DNA from: Achromobacter sp. UMC71
Lineage (GTDB): Bacteria; Pseudomonadota; Gammaproteobacteria; Burkholderiales; Burkholderiaceae_B
Direction of reading: 5' to 3'
NCBI RefSeq assembly: GCF_014170305.1
Contig: NZ_LZZT01000060.1
Span: 1-64,000, forward strand
Length of the DNA: 64,000 nt
Shown: one piece after another, positions 9,475-18,746 of the stretch
How positions within the stretch are numbered: the stretch's first letter is position 1
Layout of the letters: each line of letters starts with the position of its first letter
Position numbers and translations under genes: made by a program
Notes under the pieces: model-generated
What the model was told of the DNA's origin: nothing
The model's database searches: none
What the model saw: the letters and a program-made list of their open reading frames with translations, nothing else

Positions 9475-10383
9475 GTGACTGACATGTCCATGCAATCCCT
9501 AGACATCAAACGGCGCTCGGCCACCACCACGCCGCCGCCGGGCATCCGCGAGCCCATCACGGGCTCGGTGGCCAAGCTGATCGACGTGTCCAAGTGCATC
9601 GGGTGCAAGGCTTGCCAAAGCGCCTGTATGGAATGGAACGACCTGCGCGACGAGATCGGCACCAACGTCGGCGTGTACGACAATCCGGCCGACCTGACCG
9701 AGCATTCCTGGACCGTCATGCGCTTCTCCGAATACGAGAATCCGCAGGGTGACCTGGAATGGCTGATCCGCAAGGACGGCTGCATGCACTGCGAGGATCC
9801 GGGCTGCCTGAAGGCCTGTCCCTCGCCGGGCGCCATCATCCAGTACAACAACGGCATCGTCGATTTCCACGAAGAGAACTGCATCGGTTGCGGTTACTGC
9901 ATCACCGGCTGTCCGTTCAACGTACCGCGCATCTCCAAGAAGGATCACAAGGCCTACAAGTGCACCCTGTGTTCCGACCGCGTGGCCGTCGGCCAGGAGC
10001 CCGCCTGCGTCAAGGCCTGTCCCACCGGTGCCATCGTCTTCGGCACCAAGGACGACATGAGACAGCACGCGGCCGAGCGCATCGAGGACCTGAAGTCGCG
10101 CGGGTTTGACCAGGCCGGCCTGTACGACCCGCAAGGCGTGGGCGGCACCCACGTCATGTACGTGCTGCATCATGCCGACCAGCCCGGCCTGTACCACGGG
10201 CTGCCGAAGGACCCGCACATCAGCCCGATGGTGTCGCTGTGGAAGGGCATCACCAAGCCGCTCGGCGTGGCCGTCATGGCGCTGACGGCGCTGGCCGGCT
10301 TCTTCCACTACGCCCGCGTTGGCCGCAACGAGGTCAGCGAGGAAGACGAACGCCGCGCCGAAGAGGAGGTGCGCCATGAGTGA
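9475..10383 (+). CDS. fdnH: Formate dehydrogenase-N iron-sulfur (beta) subunit
   Basis: The 302-residue electron-transfer subunit carries four Cys clusters for [4Fe-4S] centres: [35 protein letters not shown], and CTLCSD with CVKACP. A C-terminal hydrophobic helix ([19 protein letters not shown]) anchors it in the inner membrane beside the cytochrome subunit. I take GTG 9475, which directly abuts the fdnG stop and has GAGAAGG five bases upstream; ATG 9484 and ATG 9490 are possible but too far from that site. It relays electrons from the FdnG molybdenum and Fe-S centres to FdnI haem. Confidence 0.93.
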   Translation: MTDMSMQSLDIKRRSATTTPPPGIREPITGSVAKLIDVSKCIGCKACQSACMEWNDLRDEIGTNVGVYDNPADLTEHSWTVMRFSEYENPQGDLEWLIRKDGCMHCEDPGCLKACPSPGAIIQYNNGIVDFHEENCIGCGYCITGCPFNVPRISKKDHKAYKCTLCSDRVAVGQEPACVKACPTGAIVFGTKDDMRQHAAERIEDLKSRGFDQAGLYDPQGVGGTHVMYVLHHADQPGLYHGLPKDPHISPMVSLWKGITKPLGVAVMALTALAGFFHYARVGRNEVSEEDERRAEEEVRHE

Positions 10384-11014
10384 AGACCACCGTCACCGCC
10401 GCATCAAGCGCTATTCGCCGGGCGAGCGCACCAACCACTGGATCATTGCGCTCACCTTCATCATGCTGGCGCTGTCCGGGCTGGCGCTGTTCCACCCGTC
10501 GATGTTCTGGCTGACCAACCTGTTCGGCGGCGGTCCCTGGACCCGCATCCTGCATCCGTTCATCGGGTTGGTGATGTTCGTCTGCTTCGTCGTTTTCGCG
10601 GGCCACATGTGGCGCTACAACCTCATGACGAAGGCCGATCGCCAGTGGCTGCGGCAATTGGACGACGTGCTGGACAACCGCGAAGAGAAGCTGCCCGAGG
10701 TCGGCAAGTACAACGCCGGCCAGAAGCTGCTGTTCTATGTGCTGATCCTGTGCATGCTGGGCTTGTTCGTCAGCGGTATCGTGATCTGGCGCGAGTTCTT
10801 CGCCTTCTATTTCCCGATCTGGGTCGTCCGCGCCGCGTCGGTGCTGCACGCCGTTTGTGCATTGGTGCTGATTTGCGCGATCATTGTGCATATTTATGCG
10901 GCGATCTGGGTCAAGGGCTCCCTGACGGCAATGCTGCGGGGCTACGTGACCGCGGGCTGGGCGTGGAAACACCACCGCGCCTGGTTCCGGGAACAGGTGG
11001 GCAAAGGCAAGTAA
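10376..11014 (+). CDS. fdnI: Formate dehydrogenase-N cytochrome b556 (gamma) subunit
   Basis: The protein has 212 residues with four hydrophobic helices and conserved His residues (NHW near 20, HPF in helix 2, HAVCA and HIYAA in the last helix) expected to bind two b haems. It passes electrons from FdnH to the quinone pool. ATG 10376 has an excellent AAGAGGAGGT site and overlaps the fdnH stop by 8 bases, showing translational coupling. Confidence 0.93.
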   Translation: MSEDHRHRRIKRYSPGERTNHWIIALTFIMLALSGLALFHPSMFWLTNLFGGGPWTRILHPFIGLVMFVCFVVFAGHMWRYNLMTKADRQWLRQLDDVLDNREEKLPEVGKYNAGQKLLFYVLILCMLGLFVSGIVIWREFFAFYFPIWVVRAASVLHAVCALVLICAIIVHIYAAIWVKGSLTAMLRGYVTAGWAWKHHRAWFREQVGKGK

Positions 11015-11101
11015 TCGCCCGGCCGGTTTCAACGGGTCTGACCGCACGGCTGCCTCCCCTTGTCGGGGCGGCAGCCGTGTTTGTTTATCTGGAGACGAGA
11101 A

Positions 11102-12037
11102 TTGCAGCGAATCCTTCCGCGCGGCGAGATCGAAGCGCTAGACCACAACACCATTGTCCGTGTCCAGTTGCCGGCGCGCGAGTCGGTCTTCTCGACGCGC
11201 GCGGCGCGCTTGCGCCAACTGGCCACGGATAGCCCGGTCGCCGACTATCTGTTGCTGATGGCCCGGCTGGTCGACGCCCAGCATCGCGCGCTGAAAGACT
11301 GCACCGCCCCGCCCGCGACACAAGACCGCATCGACCTGGCCCAGACCCACGGCATGCCGCCGCTGCAGGCGGTGGGCTGGCCGCGTGATCCCTTGTGGCG
11401 CGACCTCCTGCGCCAACTGGTCGATGACGTGGCGGCCGGTCCCGACGTGCCTGCCGAGGTTCTGGAAGTCTGTGCCTCGCTGCGCCGCGCGCTGGACGAA
11501 GACACCGAATCGCTCGAAGACCTGGCCGAGGCGGTGCTGTCCGAACAGCACAACGGGGTGGACGGCGCCGCGGCGCCCTTCGTGATGGCCGCGCTGCAGG
11601 TGTACTGGACCGACCTGGCCAGCCGCTTTGACGAAAAGCAGCTTCCGGTGGCATCGCCCTTCGGCGTCTGCCCGGTATGCGCCAGCCTGCCGGTGGCCAG
11701 CGTGGTGCGGGTGGGCGGCCAGTTCGAAGGCTACCGCTACCTGTGCTGCGGCCTCTGCGCGACCCAATGGCACATGGTGCGGGTCAAGTGCACGCACTGC
11801 GAAGACGTGGAATCCGTGGCCTACCAGGCCATCGAAGGCCGCTCGCCCGCCATCAAGGCCGAAACCTGCGACCGCTGCCATGCCTATCGCAAGATCTTCT
11901 ACCAGGACAAGGACCTGCACGTCGAACCGGTGGCCGACGACCTGGCCAGCCTGATGCTGGACGTGCTGGTGGGCGAAGCCGGCTATTCCCGGGCCAGCGG
12001 CAACCCGCTGCTGTGGCACGGCGCCGACGAGGAATAA
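11102..12037 (+). CDS. fdhE: Formate dehydrogenase accessory protein FdhE
   Basis: The 311-residue cytoplasmic protein has the four CxxC pairs typical of FdhE: CPVC, CGLC, CTHC and CDRC in the C-terminal half. These form a rubredoxin-like metal site. FdhE is needed for activity of Tat-exported respiratory formate dehydrogenases. I choose a TTG start at 11102 with GGAGACGAG seven bases upstream; the open frame to 11060 has no such site. It lies 87 bases after fdnI, and selA follows after 2 bases, so it links the enzyme genes to the Sec genes in one operon. Confidence 0.9.
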   Translation: MQRILPRGEIEALDHNTIVRVQLPARESVFSTRAARLRQLATDSPVADYLLLMARLVDAQHRALKDCTAPPATQDRIDLAQTHGMPPLQAVGWPRDPLWRDLLRQLVDDVAAGPDVPAEVLEVCASLRRALDEDTESLEDLAEAVLSEQHNGVDGAAAPFVMAALQVYWTDLASRFDEKQLPVASPFGVCPVCASLPVASVVRVGGQFEGYRYLCCGLCATQWHMVRVKCTHCEDVESVAYQAIEGRSPAIKAETCDRCHAYRKIFYQDKDLHVEPVADDLASLMLDVLVGEAGYSRASGNPLLWHGADEE

Positions 12038-12039
12038 GC

Positions 12040-13452
12040 ATGGCCGAGTTCGCCGCTGCCGCCGACATTCCCGCGCTGGACCGTCTGCTCAATGCCCCCG
12101 CGCTGGCCGCGGCCCTGGAAACCCATGGCCGCACGCTGGCGGTGGCGGCATTGCGCCGTCACCTGGACGCCTTGCGCGGGCGCGCGCTGGCGGGCGAACT
12201 GCCGCGCGCCGAGCTGGCCGAAGACGTTGTCGCCGCGGCGGTGTCGGTAGCCCTGGCGGCTGCCGCCGCGCCCCGCCTGCGGGCCGTCTACAACCTGACC
12301 GGCACCGTGCTGCACACCAACCTGGGCCGCGCGTTGCTGCCCGACGAGGCGGTGGATTCGGTGCTGCGCGCGCTGCGTTCGCCGGCCAACCTGGAATTCG
12401 ACTTGGACACGGGCGGGCGCGGCGATCGCGATGACCTGATCGACGACCTGCTGTGCGAACTGACCGGCGCCGAGGCCGCCACGGTGGTCAACAACAATGC
12501 GGCCGCTGTGCTGCTGATGCTGAACGCGCTGGCGGATCGCCGCGAAGTCGTGGTGTCGCGCGGCGAGCTGGTCGAGATCGGCGGCGCTTTCCGCATTCCG
12601 GACATCATGAAGCGGGCCGGCGCCAAGCTCGTGGAAGTCGGCACCACCAACCGCACCCATGCGGCCGACTACGAAAACGCCATGGGCCCGCGCACCGCGA
12701 TGCTGATGAAGGTGCATTGCAGCAACTACGCGGTCACCGGTTTCACCAAGAGCGTCAGCGTGGCCGAGGTGGCGGCGCTGGCGCATGCGCGCGGCGTGCC
12801 CGCCACCGTGGACCTGGGCAGCGGCACGCTGGTGGACCTGACCCAGTTCGGCCTGCCGCGCGAAGACACCGTGCGCGAGACCATCGCCGCGGGCGCGGAC
12901 CTGGTGACGTTCAGCGGTGACAAGCTGCTGGGCGGGCCGCAGGCGGGCCTGCTGGTCGGGCGCGCCGACCTGATCCGCAAGATCAAGAAGAATCCGCTCA
13001 AGCGCGCGCTGCGCGTGGGCAAGCTGACGCTGGCCGCGCTGGAGCCGGTGCTGGCGCTGTACCGCGCGCCGGAATTCCTGGCGCAGCGCCTGACCACGCT
13101 GCGGCTGTTGACCCGTCCGCAGCGCGAGATCCGGCCGCTGGCCGAACGGCTGCGCGGCGTGCTCGCGCATGCCGCGGGCGCCCGCTACGACGTGCAGGCG
13201 GTGCCGATGTTCAGCCAGATCGGCAGCGGCGCCTTGCCGGTGGACCAGTTGCCCAGTTTCGGCCTGGCAGCGCGTTACACCGGCAGCGGCCGTCCGGGGC
13301 GGCATCTGGATCGCCTGGAAGCGCAGTTGCGGGGCTTGCCGGTGCCAGTCATCGGCCGCATTGCGGATGATGCGCTGTGGCTGGACCTGCGCTGCCTGGA
13401 AGCCCGCGACGAGGCCGCCTTCACGGCGCAACTGGCGGAGCCGCTGGCATGA
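12040..13452 (+). CDS. selA: L-seryl-tRNA(Sec) selenium transferase
   Basis: SelA converts seryl-tRNA-Sec to selenocysteyl-tRNA-Sec with selenophosphate, using pyridoxal phosphate. The 470-residue sequence carries [27 protein letters not shown] and [14 protein letters not shown]; Lys295 in the last motif is the expected PLP lysine, the same number as in E. coli SelA. ATG 12040 is 2 bases after fdhE, and its stop overlaps the selB start (ATGA). It is cotranscribed with its formate dehydrogenase client. Confidence 0.95.
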   Translation: MAEFAAAADIPALDRLLNAPALAAALETHGRTLAVAALRRHLDALRGRALAGELPRAELAEDVVAAAVSVALAAAAAPRLRAVYNLTGTVLHTNLGRALLPDEAVDSVLRALRSPANLEFDLDTGGRGDRDDLIDDLLCELTGAEAATVVNNNAAAVLLMLNALADRREVVVSRGELVEIGGAFRIPDIMKRAGAKLVEVGTTNRTHAADYENAMGPRTAMLMKVHCSNYAVTGFTKSVSVAEVAALAHARGVPATVDLGSGTLVDLTQFGLPREDTVRETIAAGADLVTFSGDKLLGGPQAGLLVGRADLIRKIKKNPLKRALRVGKLTLAALEPVLALYRAPEFLAQRLTTLRLLTRPQREIRPLAERLRGVLAHAAGARYDVQAVPMFSQIGSGALPVDQLPSFGLAARYTGSGRPGRHLDRLEAQLRGLPVPVIGRIADDALWLDLRCLEARDEAAFTAQLAEPLA

Positions 13453-15353
13453 TCGTCGGCACTGCCGGCCATATCGACCATGGCAAGACCACGCTGGTGC
13501 GTGCGCTGACGGGTGTCGACACCGACCGCCTGAAGGAAGAGAAGGCACGCGGCATTTCCATTGAACTGGGCTACGCCTATACGCCGCTGGCCAATGGCGA
13601 CGTGCTGGGCTTCATCGACGTGCCGGGCCACGAAAAGCTCGTGCACACGATGGCGGCCGGCGCCAGCGGCATCGATTTCGGCCTGCTGGTGGTGGCGGCC
13701 GACGATGGCGTCATGCCGCAGACGCGCGAACATCTGGCGATCCTGGCGTTGCTGGGCGTGGCGCGCGGCGCGGTGGCGCTGACCAAGACCGACCGCGTCG
13801 ACGCGCCCCGGCTAGCCGCCGTGCGCGCCGAGATCGCGGCGCTGGCGGCCGATACCTTCCTGCAAGGCGCGCCGCTGTTCGAGGTCTGCGCGGCGCGTGC
13901 CGAGGACGCCGGCACGGCGGACCTGAAACGCCATCTGGACGGCACCGCGCAGGCGCTGGGCGCACGCGACCGCCAGGGCCTGTTCCGGCTGGCCGTCGAC
14001 CGCGTGTTCACGCTGGCGGGGCACGGCACGGTGGTGACGGGCACGGTGCATGGCGGCCAGGCCCGCGCCGGCGATGACGGTGCGGATCTGCGGCTGATGC
14101 CGGCGGGCACGCGCGTGCGGGTGCGCAGCATCCATGCGCAGAACCAGGCCAGCGAAACCGGGTCGGCCGGACAGCGCTGCGCGCTGAACCTGGCGGGCAT
14201 CGACAAGAGCGCGATCGCGCGCGGCGATTGGATCGCGGATGCGCGCTGTTTCCTGCCGTCGCGCCATGTGGATGTGGTGATGACGCTGCTGGCATCGGCC
14301 GATGCGCCGCTGCGGGCCTGGACGCCGTTGCATGTGCATCTGGGCGCGGCGCGGCACATGGCGCACGCGGTGCCGCTGTCGGCCGAGTCGCTGGCGCCGG
14401 GGCAATCGGGCTGGGTGCAGCTGGTATTCGACGAGCCGGTGTGTGCGATGCCGGGCGACCGCTACATCGTGCGCAACGCGCAGGCGACCCGCACGGTGGG
14501 CGGCGGCCGGGTGCTGGACCCGAACGCGCCGGACCGCAAGCGCCGCGCGGCGCCGCGGCTGCAGTGGCTGGGCGGCGTGGCCGAGATGCTGGACGGGGGC
14601 GGGCTGCATCCGCTGCTGGAGCAGGCGGTGCTGGGCCTGGACGAGGCCGCGCTGCAGCGCCTGACCGGTACGCCAGTGAGCGAGCTTGCCGCGCCACACG
14701 GCGCGTGCTGGATCGCGTCCAGAACGCCGCAAGGCGCGCGCACGCTGATCCGGTCGTCGCACTGGGAGGCCTTGCGCGCCAAGGTCGAGCAGGCGCTGGC
14801 GGCCTTTCACCAGGGGGCGCCGGACGAGCCGGGGCCTGACGGTTCGCGCTTACGCCGGATGGCCTTGCCGGCAGCGCCGGAGCCGTTGTGGCAGGAACTG
14901 CTGGACAACCTGCAGCAGCACGGCCGGCTGGTGCGCAATGGGCCCTGGTTGCATCTGCCGGGCCATACGGCGGTGCTGGCCGAGGGCGAGGCGCAATTGG
15001 CGCAGCGTCTGCTGCCGCTGTTGGCGGCCGGCGCGTACGATCCGCCGTGGGTGCGGGACATGGCGCGCCTGCTGGCCGAGCCCGAGGAGCGGGTGCGGCA
15101 GGTGCTGCGCAAGCTGCTGCGGCGCGGCGAGGTGGCGCAGGTGGTGAAGGATCTGTTCTATGACCGCGAACGGGTGGCCGAATTGAAGGCGCTGGCGGTG
15201 GAATTGGCGAGCGCGCCGGCGGGATTGAATGCGGCGGCGTTCCGGGATGCGACGGGGCTGGGCAGGAAGCGGGCGATTCAGATCCTGGAGTTTTTTGATC
15301 GGACGGGGGTGACGCGGCGGGTGCGGGATGCGCATGTGCTGCGGGTATCATAG
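13449..15353 (+). CDS. selB: Selenocysteine-specific elongation factor
   Basis: The 634-residue translation factor delivers Sec-tRNA to UGA codons that carry a SECIS. The GTPase motifs are GHIDHGKT (residues 7-14), DVPGHEK (57-63) and TKTD. EF-Tu-like barrels and C-terminal winged-helix domains follow. The last of these ([20 protein letters not shown]) is the part that binds SECIS RNA. The ATG overlaps the selA stop by 4 bases. tRNA-Sec follows 12 bases after the stop. The 3' end of the gene is unusually G-rich on the coding strand (see findings). Confidence 0.95.
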   Translation: MIVGTAGHIDHGKTTLVRALTGVDTDRLKEEKARGISIELGYAYTPLANGDVLGFIDVPGHEKLVHTMAAGASGIDFGLLVVAADDGVMPQTREHLAILALLGVARGAVALTKTDRVDAPRLAAVRAEIAALAADTFLQGAPLFEVCAARAEDAGTADLKRHLDGTAQALGARDRQGLFRLAVDRVFTLAGHGTVVTGTVHGGQARAGDDGADLRLMPAGTRVRVRSIHAQNQASETGSAGQRCALNLAGIDKSAIARGDWIADARCFLPSRHVDVVMTLLASADAPLRAWTPLHVHLGAARHMAHAVPLSAESLAPGQSGWVQLVFDEPVCAMPGDRYIVRNAQATRTVGGGRVLDPNAPDRKRRAAPRLQWLGGVAEMLDGGGLHPLLEQAVLGLDEAALQRLTGTPVSELAAPHGACWIASRTPQGARTLIRSSHWEALRAKVEQALAAFHQGAPDEPGPDGSRLRRMALPAAPEPLWQELLDNLQQHGRLVRNGPWLHLPGHTAVLAEGEAQLAQRLLPLLAAGAYDPPWVRDMARLLAEPEERVRQVLRKLLRRGEVAQVVKDLFYDRERVAELKALAVELASAPAGLNAAAFRDATGLGRKRAIQILEFFDRTGVTRRVRDAHVLRVS

Positions 15354-15365
15354 GCGGGTCGCCGC

Positions 15366-15461
15366 GGAAGGCATTCGTGTCCGGTGGCACGGCCGGGCTT
15401 CAAACCCGGTTGGGGGCGTCAGACGTTCCCAGGTAGGTTCGACTCCTGCTGCCTTCCGCCA
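15366..15461 (+). tRNA. selC: tRNA-Sec (UCA anticodon)
   Basis: This 96-base gene has an 8-bp acceptor stem (GGAAGGCA with TGCCTTCC), discriminator G15458 and an encoded CCA end. The anticodon is TCA at 15400-15402, in a 7-base loop on a CCGGG/CCCGG stem. The variable arm is long, and the T arm carries GGTTCGA. The extended acceptor stem and large variable arm are diagnostic of bacterial tRNA-Sec. It decodes the UGA in fdnG. Confidence 0.96.
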
Positions 15462-15520
15462 TTCTTTTGCTGATGTTGCGGTGTTGTTGCTGGCGGTTGG
15501 TTGCGTTCTTCTGCCGCCGT

Positions 15521-15671
15521 GGCGTTGCCGGGCCTGGGGGGGCGGGCCTCCGATTGCGGTCCGGAGCCTTTGCTCCGGACTTCCCCCTTCTCATCCTCGT
15601 ACGCCTTCGGCTCCCTTCGGATTCCGTCGGGCGCAATCTAAACGGCCCGCCACCCCAGGCCCGGCAACGCC
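15521..15671 (+). repeat. Structured repeat, copy A (core in plus orientation)
   Basis: A palindrome-closed element. A 28-bp inverted repeat (15521-15548 with 15644-15671, one mismatch) encloses a core at about 15551-15643. Inside the core, 15552-15558 pairs with 15632-15638 (GATTGCG/CGCAATC). A 9-bp hairpin lies at 15559-15567/15572-15580 with a CTTT loop, and further small TTCG hairpins follow. The core recurs at 51543-51636 in reverse orientation with only about eight substitutions and one gap, but the arms there are different. It sits between selC and the convergent tlpA-like gene. I do not recognise the family. Confidence 0.85.
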
Positions 15672-15765
15672 ACGGCTCATGTCGGATTGGGGGGCGCGAT
15701 GCGGATCTGCAAGTGAGCGACTTGTTCGTTGTGGGGATTGACGGAAGGCTTTTTATTTTGGCGGG

Positions 15766-15792
15766 GGCGGCGCTTTGCGCCGCCTTTTGTTT
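15766..15792 (+). terminator. Intrinsic terminator
   Basis: An 8-bp perfect G/C stem (GGCGGCGC/GCGCCGCC), a TTT loop and then TTTTGTTT. It is oriented for transcripts coming from the fdn-sel operon and lies just beyond repeat copy A, before the end of the opposing tlpA-like gene. The remaining gap (15462-15520, 15672-15765, 15793-15825) shows no gene. Confidence 0.75.
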
Positions 15793-15825
15793 GGGCGGGC
15801 GGTTTGGGTTGGGGGGGTCTATTGG

Positions 15826-16365
15826 TTACGCGCGCAGCATTTTGGTGACGACGCTGGTGACGTTGGCGGCGGTCCAGTCCAGGGCGCCCAGGTGCCAGTA
15901 GCGGGCGGTGCCGCCACGGTCGATGAGGTAGTTGGCGGGGAGGCCGGCGGCGTCCCATTTTTTGGAGGCGGTGCTGTTGCGGTCGTGCAGGACGGTGCCG
16001 GCGACGGGCCATTTGGCCAGGAAGGTGGTGATTTTGCCCAGGGCTTCGCCGACGTTGACGGCGACCAGGCGCAGGCCTTCTTCGCGGTGGCGGCGGGCCA
16101 TGGCGGACATGAGGGGGATTTCGTCGCGGCAGGGGTCGCACCAGGTGGCCCAGAAGCTGACGATGACGACGTTGCCGCGCCAGGCGGAGAGTTTCTGTTC
16201 GCGGCCGGAGAGGTCGGGCAGGATCAGGGGCGGGGTGAGGGTGGTCCAGGGAGCCCAGTCGGGGCCGGTGGCGGTCTTCAGGGCGCTGTCGCTGGCGGCG
16301 CGGGCCCAGGGGGGCAGGGCGGCGAGCGACAGGCCGGATTGCAGGAGCTGGCGGCGGCTGATCAT
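15826..16365 (-). CDS. TlpA/ResA-like thioredoxin-fold protein with Tat-like signal
   Basis: The 179-residue protein begins [11 protein letters not shown], a twin-arginine-like signal. After it comes a thioredoxin fold of the TlpA/AhpC-TSA type with WATWCDPC; Cys76 and Cys79 form the redox pair. Such proteins reduce disulfides in the periplasm. The start at 16365 is 14 bases after the transglutaminase stop, so the two genes form an operon. The codons are strongly C-rich on the coding strand, the reverse of most genes here. Confidence 0.85.
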   Translation of the reverse strand: MISRRQLLQSGLSLAALPPWARAASDSALKTATGPDWAPWTTLTPPLILPDLSGREQKLSAWRGNVVIVSFWATWCDPCRDEIPLMSAMARRHREEGLRLVAVNVGEALGKITTFLAKWPVAGTVLHDRNSTASKKWDAAGLPANYLIDRGGTARYWHLGALDWTAANVTSVVTKMLRA

Positions 16366-16379
16366 GGCGCGCGGGCGGG

Positions 16380-17480
16380 TCAGGTGGACAAGGGCTTGGC
16401 GGTCAGTTTGTAGCTGAAGCTGTCGGGGTCCAGGCTGTCCAGGCGGCCGTCGGCGGTTTCGCCGTTGGGGTACATCAGGAACGGCACGGGGCCGTGGGCG
16501 GTGCCGGGCAGGACGACGTCGTGGCCGTGGTTGTAGGCGACCCAGTTCATTTCCCAGGCGCCGAACAGCATGACGCGCGCGGCGCGGACTTGGGCATCGG
16601 TCAGGGGCAGGTCGCCCGGCGGCTCTTCGAGCATGACCTTGCGCACGTCGGCGGGGTCGACGGGCACCCAGCCGTAGCCGTCGGCGTAGAACTCGGCGCG
16701 GCAATGCTGGGCCTTCGTGACGTCGTCCGCTTTGCCCAGGCTTTTGTAGCCGAGCTGGGAGTTGGCCACGCGCAGGCCGTAGGCGTCGCGGGCGGGGATG
16801 CCGGAGGCACGGGCCAGGGCGACGAACAGCGCGTTGATGTCGGCGCATTTGCCGTTCAGGTCGTTGGCGGTGAGCATGTAGCGCACGTCGCCGACGCCGC
16901 AGCCGCGCGTTGCCGCGGTGCGGCAGGTGTTTTCCACGACCCATTCGTAGATGGCGCGGGCGCGGGCCACGTCGCCGTGATGGCCGCGGGTGATCTGGTC
17001 GGCGGTGGTCTTGACGATGCCGTCGGTGGGCAGCAGCGCCGTGGGCTTGAGGAATTCGCGCAGGGTGGCGGCGCTTTCGCGGGGTGTGCCGGCGGGCGGC
17101 GGCTGGGTCAGGTCGACGCGCCGGTTGCGGGTCTGGAAGCGGCTGGTCACGGTGACGTCGCGCGGCGCCTGCACGTCGGGCCATTGCACCGCCAGCATCT
17201 GCACGTCGTAGCCCGGCGCTTGCACCAGCCGCGCGATGCCGCCGCCGCTGACCTGCCAGGTGCTTTGCGCACCGCGCTGGTAGGCGGTGTCGGTGGCGTA
17301 GGGAACCGGAATCCAGATGCGCGTCTGGGCGCCGGGGTCTTTTACGCTGATGCGGCTGGTCAGTTCGAAGGCACGCCAGCCGGCCGTGACGGGGGCTTGC
17401 TGCGCGCGGGCCGTCAGCGGCAAGGCGGCCTGGGTGGCGCACACGGCGCCCGAGAAACGGAGAAAGTGTCGGCGATCCAT
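16380..17480 (-). CDS. Exported transglutaminase-like domain protein
   Basis: The 366-residue protein starts with [11 protein letters not shown], a possible Tat signal ending near TARAQQ. A transglutaminase-like domain holds the Cys-His-Asp triad: Cys212 in [11 protein letters not shown], His259 in AQHCRAEFY and Asp275 in PVDPAD. Bacterial proteins of this kind are mostly proteases or amidases of unknown substrate. The start at 17480 has GAGGG nearby; a longer start at 17495 is possible. It is upstream of, and probably cotranscribed with, the TlpA-like gene. Confidence 0.85.
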   Translation of the reverse strand: MDRRHFLRFSGAVCATQAALPLTARAQQAPVTAGWRAFELTSRISVKDPGAQTRIWIPVPYATDTAYQRGAQSTWQVSGGGIARLVQAPGYDVQMLAVQWPDVQAPRDVTVTSRFQTRNRRVDLTQPPPAGTPRESAATLREFLKPTALLPTDGIVKTTADQITRGHHGDVARARAIYEWVVENTCRTAATRGCGVGDVRYMLTANDLNGKCADINALFVALARASGIPARDAYGLRVANSQLGYKSLGKADDVTKAQHCRAEFYADGYGWVPVDPADVRKVMLEEPPGDLPLTDAQVRAARVMLFGAWEMNWVAYNHGHDVVLPGTAHGPVPFLMYPNGETADGRLDSLDPDSFSYKLTAKPLST

Positions 17481-17621
17481 GAAGCCCTCACACACGGTGA
17501 AGTTTGGCTGTCGGTGCGCCCGGTGGCGGGCGGGCCGTCCGTTGCTGCGTGCTGCCGGATCATCATAGGGCCATTTCAGGGGGCGATGCTATCCTTTTCC
17601 CATCCCAATGGAGAGACTGAC

Positions 17622-18683
17622 ATGACCCAGGATGCTGCGTCCGCGGCGGTGCCGCGCTTGACTTCCCTGTCCCACGGCGGCGGCTGTGGCTGCAAGATCG
17701 CGCCCGGCGTGCTGTCGCAACTGCTGGCCCGCTTCGGGCCGGCCGCCAGCTACCCGAACCTGCTGGTGGGCACCGAGACGGCCGATGATGCGGCGGTCTA
17801 CCGGCTCAACGACGAGCAGGCCCTGATCGCGACCACCGACTTCTTCATGCCCATCGTGGACGATCCGTTCGATTTCGGCCGCATCGCGGCCACCAACGCG
17901 CTGTCGGATGTGTACGCGATGGGCGGCACGCCGATCATGGCGCTGGCGATCGTGGGCATGCCGATCAACGTGCTGCCGCACAGCGTCATCGCGGACATCC
18001 TGCGCGGCGGCGAATCGGTGTGCGCCGACGCCGGCATTCCGGTGGCGGGCGGCCACAGCATCGATTCGGTCGAGCCGATCTACGGGCTGGCGGCGATGGG
18101 CCTGGTGCACCCGGGCCGCATCAAGCGCAATGCCGACGCGCGCGCCGGCGACGTGCTGATTCTGGGCAAGGGCCTGGGCGTGGGCATCCTGTCGGCAGCC
18201 TTGAAGAAGAACCGGCTGGATGCGGCCGGCTACCGCGTGATGATCGATACGACGACCCGCCTGAACCGGCCGGGCTCGGCGCTGGCCGCCCTGGACGGCG
18301 TGCATGCGATCACGGATGTCACCGGTTTCGGCTTGCTGGGCCACGCGCTGGAAATGGCGCGCGGCGCGCAGTTGACGGCGCAGCTGCGCCGCGAGGCGTT
18401 GCCGTGGCTGCCGGGGGTGCAGGCTTTTGCCGCCGATGGCGTGGTGACGGGCGCGTCGGGCCGCAACTGGGCGTCCTACGGCGAGTCCGTGCGCCTGGGG
18501 GCGGGCGTGACCGATACCGAGCGCGCGCTGCTGACCGATCCGCAGACGTCCGGCGGCCTGCTGGTGGCCTGCGCGCCGGACTCGGCGCAAGCGGTGCTGG
18601 ATCTGTTCCACCGCCAGGGCTTTGACGATGCCGTGGTGGTGGGCGAGATGGTACCGGGCGAGCCCCTGGTGCGCGTCGACTAG
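17622..18683 (+). CDS. selD: Selenophosphate synthase (selenide, water dikinase)
   Basis: SelD makes selenophosphate from selenide and ATP, the Se donor for SelA. In this 353-residue protein the N-terminal GGGCGCK motif gives Cys22 and Lys25, equivalent to catalytic Cys17 and Lys20 of E. coli SelD. It also has [11 protein letters not shown] and [22 protein letters not shown] 17622 follows GGAGAG; an in-frame ATG at 17587 is an alternative. It lies 2.2 kb from selC, beyond the TlpA/transglutaminase pair, with its own promoter presumably in the 141-base divergent gap. Confidence 0.95.
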   Translation: MTQDAASAAVPRLTSLSHGGGCGCKIAPGVLSQLLARFGPAASYPNLLVGTETADDAAVYRLNDEQALIATTDFFMPIVDDPFDFGRIAATNALSDVYAMGGTPIMALAIVGMPINVLPHSVIADILRGGESVCADAGIPVAGGHSIDSVEPIYGLAAMGLVHPGRIKRNADARAGDVLILGKGLGVGILSAALKKNRLDAAGYRVMIDTTTRLNRPGSALAALDGVHAITDVTGFGLLGHALEMARGAQLTAQLRREALPWLPGVQAFAADGVVTGASGRNWASYGESVRLGAGVTDTERALLTDPQTSGGLLVACAPDSAQAVLDLFHRQGFDDAVVVGEMVPGEPLVRVD

Positions 18684-18716
18684 ACGGCCGCGGTGTAGCG
18701 ACGAGCGCCAAGCGCC

Positions 18717-18746
18717 AGGCTCCTTTTAGTGTTAACAGGTCCTAGG
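18717..18746 (+). repeat. Short dispersed repeat, copy 1
   Basis: Thirty bases match the reverse complement of 22931-22960 at 26 positions. The core reads TAGTGTTAACAGGTCCTAGG at 18727-18746. It lies in the 58-base gap between convergent selD and the LtaS-like gene. A role as terminator or insertion remnant is possible but not shown. Confidence 0.65.

Noticed and set aside
6385-9495. A 1036-codon open frame on the minus strand across fdnG
   Set aside because: It is the antisense of a clear fdnG and shows no domain. Long antisense frames are common in GC-rich genes.
15521-15671. Repeat copy A as an integron attC site, dif site or simple MITE
   Set aside because: No GTTRRRY/RYYYAAC core pair or XerCD-like sequence is seen, no integrase is nearby, and the terminal repeats are not shared with copy B.
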